A DNA stretch of 64,000 nucleotides, from the NCBI RefSeq assembly GCF_003001675.1, contig NZ_PVYW01000007.1, positions 186,001-250,000 of the forward strand. Reading direction: 5' to 3'. Shown here piece after piece: positions 60,645 through 64,000 of this stretch (positions are counted from its first letter, which is position 1; every line of letters begins with the position of its first letter). The position numbers and the translations under genes were made by a program. Below the pieces are notes generated by a model. It made no database searches and was not told the DNA's origin. It worked only from the letters and a program-made list of their open reading frames with translations. The stretch comes from Cohnella sp. SGD-V74. GTDB lineage: Bacteria > Bacillota > Bacilli > Paenibacillales > Paenibacillaceae.

Positions 60645-61460
60645 CTACGATTTCGCGTCTCGCCATACGTGAAACTGGGATGCGGAAGTCCACAGCTTCA
60701 GCAGGGAGCGCACGAAGTGAAAAGCTTGATGCAGCGTCACGGCGAGGAAACCCGACCAGAGCAAGGAGATTGCCCAGGCTGCGGCGGACACCGCAAGTCC
60801 GATGCCGAGCATGACGAGCGTAATGCCCAGCAGGGGGAAGGCCCGGCGAAACGCCAACCCCAAACTTCTGACGATACCTTCCCGCGCAGCGGCTCCGAAC
60901 TGCATGAATTGGCAGACCAGATGTACGGCGAATCCGTACAGCAGCCATGAGGCCGCGTAAGGGAGCAGGTCGAGGAGCCAATTCGTCAGCGAAGGCTCGG
61001 AGAAAAAGCGGTCCTTGGCCAGCGGCAGCAGCCATGCGGCGGGAAGCAGGATGAGCGCGTTCTCCATCCAGTAGAGCAGGGTGACCGGCTTCCATGCCCG
61101 TCGCACCCCGGACAATACCCGCGTTCCTTCCTCCTCGGCGGAGTGGCGGAAGGAGTAAAACAATCCGGCATTGATCAGGGGGGTCAGCACCATCCTCAGG
61201 AGAAGCAGTCCGCCGAGCAGCCAGAGCACGTCGTCGACGAGATCTGTTTTCAGCAGGCGGAACTGGGCCTCGATCAGGAACAGATGGGCGGCGTCGGAAT
61301 TCGGATGTTCGTCGGGATAACGCGCGAGCACGGGCGTTACGACCGAATCGACGAACCGGTACAGGAAAAATCCCCACAGCAGACGGTACAGGAACAGGAG
61401 AACCAATACATATTTATGCCTGACGGTCATGTCCCATCCCATTTTTAGTCTTTCGCGCAT
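60645..61460 (-). CDS. Polytopic membrane protein of unknown function, M1-peptidase partner
   Basis: The 271-aa protein has about five to six hydrophobic segments (for example YVLVLLFLYRLLWGFFLYRF near 18-37, VLWLLGGLLLLRMVLTPLI near 78, GITLVMLGIGLAVSAAAWAISLLW near 212) and a region LTPLINAGLFYSFRHSAEEEG that recalls multi-helix DUF975/YciC-like integral proteins, without a firm match. GTGAGG precedes the ATG. It begins 14 bp after the M1 peptidase stop, so the two are cotranscribed. Confidence 0.7.
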   Translation of the reverse strand: MRERLKMGWDMTVRHKYVLVLLFLYRLLWGFFLYRFVDSVVTPVLARYPDEHPNSDAAHLFLIEAQFRLLKTDLVDDVLWLLGGLLLLRMVLTPLINAGLFYSFRHSAEEEGTRVLSGVRRAWKPVTLLYWMENALILLPAAWLLPLAKDRFFSEPSLTNWLLDLLPYAASWLLYGFAVHLVCQFMQFGAAAREGIVRSLGLAFRRAFPLLGITLVMLGIGLAVSAAAWAISLLWSGFLAVTLHQAFHFVRSLLKLWTSASQFHVWRDAKS

Positions 61461-61474
61461 TTTCTTTCCTCACC

Positions 61475-63472
61475 TCACCAGGCCAATGATCCGAACAGAC
61501 CTTCTATGATCTGGGTGATTCCGGTTGCGTACCGGGTACGCTGTTCGGGCGGTACTTCGGCTTTGAGATAATTGTTGTACTTGCGATTGTCGAGCACGAT
61601 ATGGTTGCCGGGATCGATCGTCGCGTAGAGCAGCGGGGAGGCCGACTCCAGCTTGAGCTGAACGTGGGGCTGAACGCCGTCCCAGCGCTTGCGTACCGAC
61701 TGGCCGTCCTGGAACTGCAGCCATACCGATACCGATTCCGGGCTGCCCCCGTTGCGCCGAAGCAAGACGATGCTCTCGTAGCCGGTGTCCGTCTTTCTCG
61801 TCTGAATCGTTTCCACCGAGAAATCCGCCATTTCGCCGCGCTGCACGTAAGCCCGGAAGAAGTCGGTCCATTTCTCCTTCGTCACCGTCTCCACGACTTT
61901 CTGGAAGTCCGAGAAAGAAGGATGCTTGAACTTGTACTTCTGAAAATAGGTTCGCATGATCTTGCTCATCGTTTTGTCCCCGACTTGCTTCTCCAGCGCG
62001 GAGAGCACGAGCTTGCCCCGCAGGTAGACGTTCTCGGCGTATCCGTCCGAGGAGCTGAACTTCCAGGAGGAGAGGCTCAGCGGCTCGGGATGGGTCATAT
62101 AGCTGGCCTCGATCGGCAGATTGGGCAGTACGCCGTAAATGCTGGCCATCAGCTTGTCTTCGGTGTAGGACGTAAAGCCTTCGTCCAACCAGGCTTCTTC
62201 GAATTCGTTGGAAGCGACGAGCCCGTACCAGTATTGGTGGGCGATCTCGTGGACGAGCGTTCGTTCCAGCTCGTAGCCGGGATTGTCGTCCCGGGCCGAC
62301 GCTCCGGTGACGAGCGTCGGATATTCCATGCCGCCGGCGCCGTTGCCGCTTGCCGGAGGGACGACGACAGAGAGAGTGGAATAGGGATATTCTCCGTACC
62401 ACTGTCCCAGCTTGGCTAACGCGGACTTGGCGGCGTGCATGTAGCGGTCCTTCAAGTGCTGATGGAGCGGGTCCAAATACAGCTTGATCCGAACTCCGGG
62501 AATTCCGGGCGAAGAGAACGAATCCTCCACGTACACGAAGTCCGGAGAAGCCGACCAGGCGAAATCGTGCACGTCGTCGGCATAGAACTGGAAGCTTTTG
62601 CGCCCGCCGGAGACGGCCGGGGTTTTCGTAAGGAAGCCGGTAGCCGCTACTTTATAACCGTCCGGAACCCCGATGCGAACGCTGTAGATGCCGAAGTCCG
62701 AATAAAATTCGGAATCTCCGTGGTATTGGTGCAGATTCCAGCCCTCGGAGGCGCGCCCCCTCATGCCGGACGTCTCGTAGACGGGAATTTTGGGAAACCA
62801 TTGGCCGGCCATGACGAAGTTGCCGGATTTGCCCATGCGGGCGAAGATTTCAGGCAGCAGAACGTTGAACTTCATGCGCAAGGTGACGGATTCCCCAGGC
62901 TTGACCGGTTCGGGTAGCCGGAAAGCCGCCAGCGTGCGGTCGTTGCGGTTGCCGTCGTCCGGCTGCACGTAATGGACTCTGGGCAGAAGTGTTTCCCCTT
63001 CCTCTGTGGTCAGAGAGGTAAGCTCCATCCCGCCGTAGCCGCCTTCTTTCATTTTGTCTCCCCTGAGCTTTCCTCCCGATTCGCGCAGGAACGTACTGCC
63101 GGGCGCGAAGGCGTTCGGATATAGATGAAGGTACATCTCGGAGACCGCTTTGCGCCCGGGATTTTTCCAGGTAACGACCTGCTCTCCCAGCAGGGTTCCG
63201 CTGTTCTCGTCGAGCGAGACGGAGATATGGTATTCCGTTACGCGGTTGCTGAGGACGACGGCTTGCGGTTTCTGCGGAACGTCGGGCCCGGGATTGGGCT
63301 CGGACTTGGCTTCTACCGCGGGCGAGCCGGCGGCGGGAAGATCGGACAAGGAAGACGCGGGCAGGGCGTATTGATCGACCCAAGCGTCGGCAAACCCGAA
63401 TCGGACGGACATGACAAGTACGGCAGCGGCGGCGACGAATAGCAGCATTCGCAGCGAACGGCGCTTAGGCAT
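61475..63472 (-). CDS. M1 family metallopeptidase (membrane-anchored or secreted)
   Basis: From ATG 63472 (behind GGGAGGG) this is 665 aa. A hydrophobic N-terminus (MLLFVAAAAVLVMSVRFGFA) acts as signal or anchor. The catalytic domain has the exopeptidase-region GNGAGGMEYPTLV in place of the usual GAMEN, and the zinc site HEIAHQYWYG with the third ligand Glu 18 residues later in WLDEGF. A C-terminal helical part (YFQKYKFKHPSFSDFQKVVETVTKE) follows. GGMEYP is typical of bacterial M1 members related to leukotriene-A4-hydrolase-like peptidases. Substrate unknown. Confidence 0.9.
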   Translation of the reverse strand: MPKRRSLRMLLFVAAAAVLVMSVRFGFADAWVDQYALPASSLSDLPAAGSPAVEAKSEPNPGPDVPQKPQAVVLSNRVTEYHISVSLDENSGTLLGEQVVTWKNPGRKAVSEMYLHLYPNAFAPGSTFLRESGGKLRGDKMKEGGYGGMELTSLTTEEGETLLPRVHYVQPDDGNRNDRTLAAFRLPEPVKPGESVTLRMKFNVLLPEIFARMGKSGNFVMAGQWFPKIPVYETSGMRGRASEGWNLHQYHGDSEFYSDFGIYSVRIGVPDGYKVAATGFLTKTPAVSGGRKSFQFYADDVHDFAWSASPDFVYVEDSFSSPGIPGVRIKLYLDPLHQHLKDRYMHAAKSALAKLGQWYGEYPYSTLSVVVPPASGNGAGGMEYPTLVTGASARDDNPGYELERTLVHEIAHQYWYGLVASNEFEEAWLDEGFTSYTEDKLMASIYGVLPNLPIEASYMTHPEPLSLSSWKFSSSDGYAENVYLRGKLVLSALEKQVGDKTMSKIMRTYFQKYKFKHPSFSDFQKVVETVTKEKWTDFFRAYVQRGEMADFSVETIQTRKTDTGYESIVLLRRNGGSPESVSVWLQFQDGQSVRKRWDGVQPHVQLKLESASPLLYATIDPGNHIVLDNRKYNNYLKAEVPPEQRTRYATGITQIIEGLFGSLAW

Positions 63473-63570
63473 ACGGATAACCCTCCCGTTGACAAGCATC
63501 TACGAGATATATATGTAGGTTGTCCGCGGATTATATCTGGAGTTTCGGGCCAAGCTACTATGAATTGTAG

Positions 63571-64000
<430 letters not shown>

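Overview
The window reads as chromosome of a GC-rich, endospore-forming Firmicute of the Paenibacillaceae (Cohnella/Paenibacillus type). The reasons are a complete GerA-type germinant receptor operon, SpoIIP-type and YheC/D-type proteins, strong GGAGG ribosome sites with frequent TTG/GTG starts, and three copies of the YesM/YesN two-component plus three-gene sugar ABC module typical of that family. No rRNA, tRNA, integrase, transposase or CRISPR array was found. The assignment to family is inference from gene content; no search was run.

Layout. 1-7.1 kb: a truncated arylamine N-acetyltransferase behind a MerR-type promoter, a 147-bp inverted repeat, a winged-helix protein, an ANT(6)-like adenylyltransferase, then a self-contained operon (GPH symporter, MerR regulator, GH5 endoglycoceramidase-like hydrolase) driven by a second MerR-type 19-bp-spacer promoter. 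7.3-13.4 kb: ABC-F ATPase, an IsdG-type haem monooxygenase and a three-gene operon (PaaK-like adenylating enzyme, SbnA, SbnB) that should make and possibly activate L-2,3-diaminopropionate. 13.6-19.9 kb: ATP-grasp protein, gerA operon, two zinc-ribbon proteins and a 51-bp tandem repeat array.

19.9-56.9 kb is dominated by glycan use. Locus A (19905-28254, minus) has sulfatase, ABC transporter, YesM-like kinase and YesN-like regulator. Locus B (32781-43402, plus) has regulator, kinase, ABC transporter, sulfatase, GH125 alpha-1,6-mannosidase and a second sulfatase. Locus C (46637-56883, plus) has kinase, regulator, ABC transporter, GH35 beta-galactosidase and GH29 alpha-L-fucosidase. None of these hydrolases or sulfatases has a visible signal peptide, so intact sulfated or fucosylated oligosaccharides are probably imported and dismantled in the cytoplasm. 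Between the loci lie a Fur-controlled FhuC-type ATPase, a MoxR-DUF58-DUF4129 operon, a VOC protein and an ABC exporter fused to a cyclic-nucleotide-binding domain.

56.9-64 kb: 52-bp direct repeats next to a beta-propeller gene remnant, an SH3b-SH3b-SpoIIP protein, an Rpn-family nuclease behind a promoter plus terminator-like leader, an NlpC/P60 hydrolase under a c-di-AMP (ydaO-type) riboswitch, a membrane protein with an M1 metallopeptidase, and the start of a GH13 alpha-glucosidase with a LacI-family operator.

The most novel candidates are the compact diaminopropionate/adenylation operon, the sulfatase-GH125-sulfatase import locus and the MerR-controlled glycolipid-hydrolase operon.
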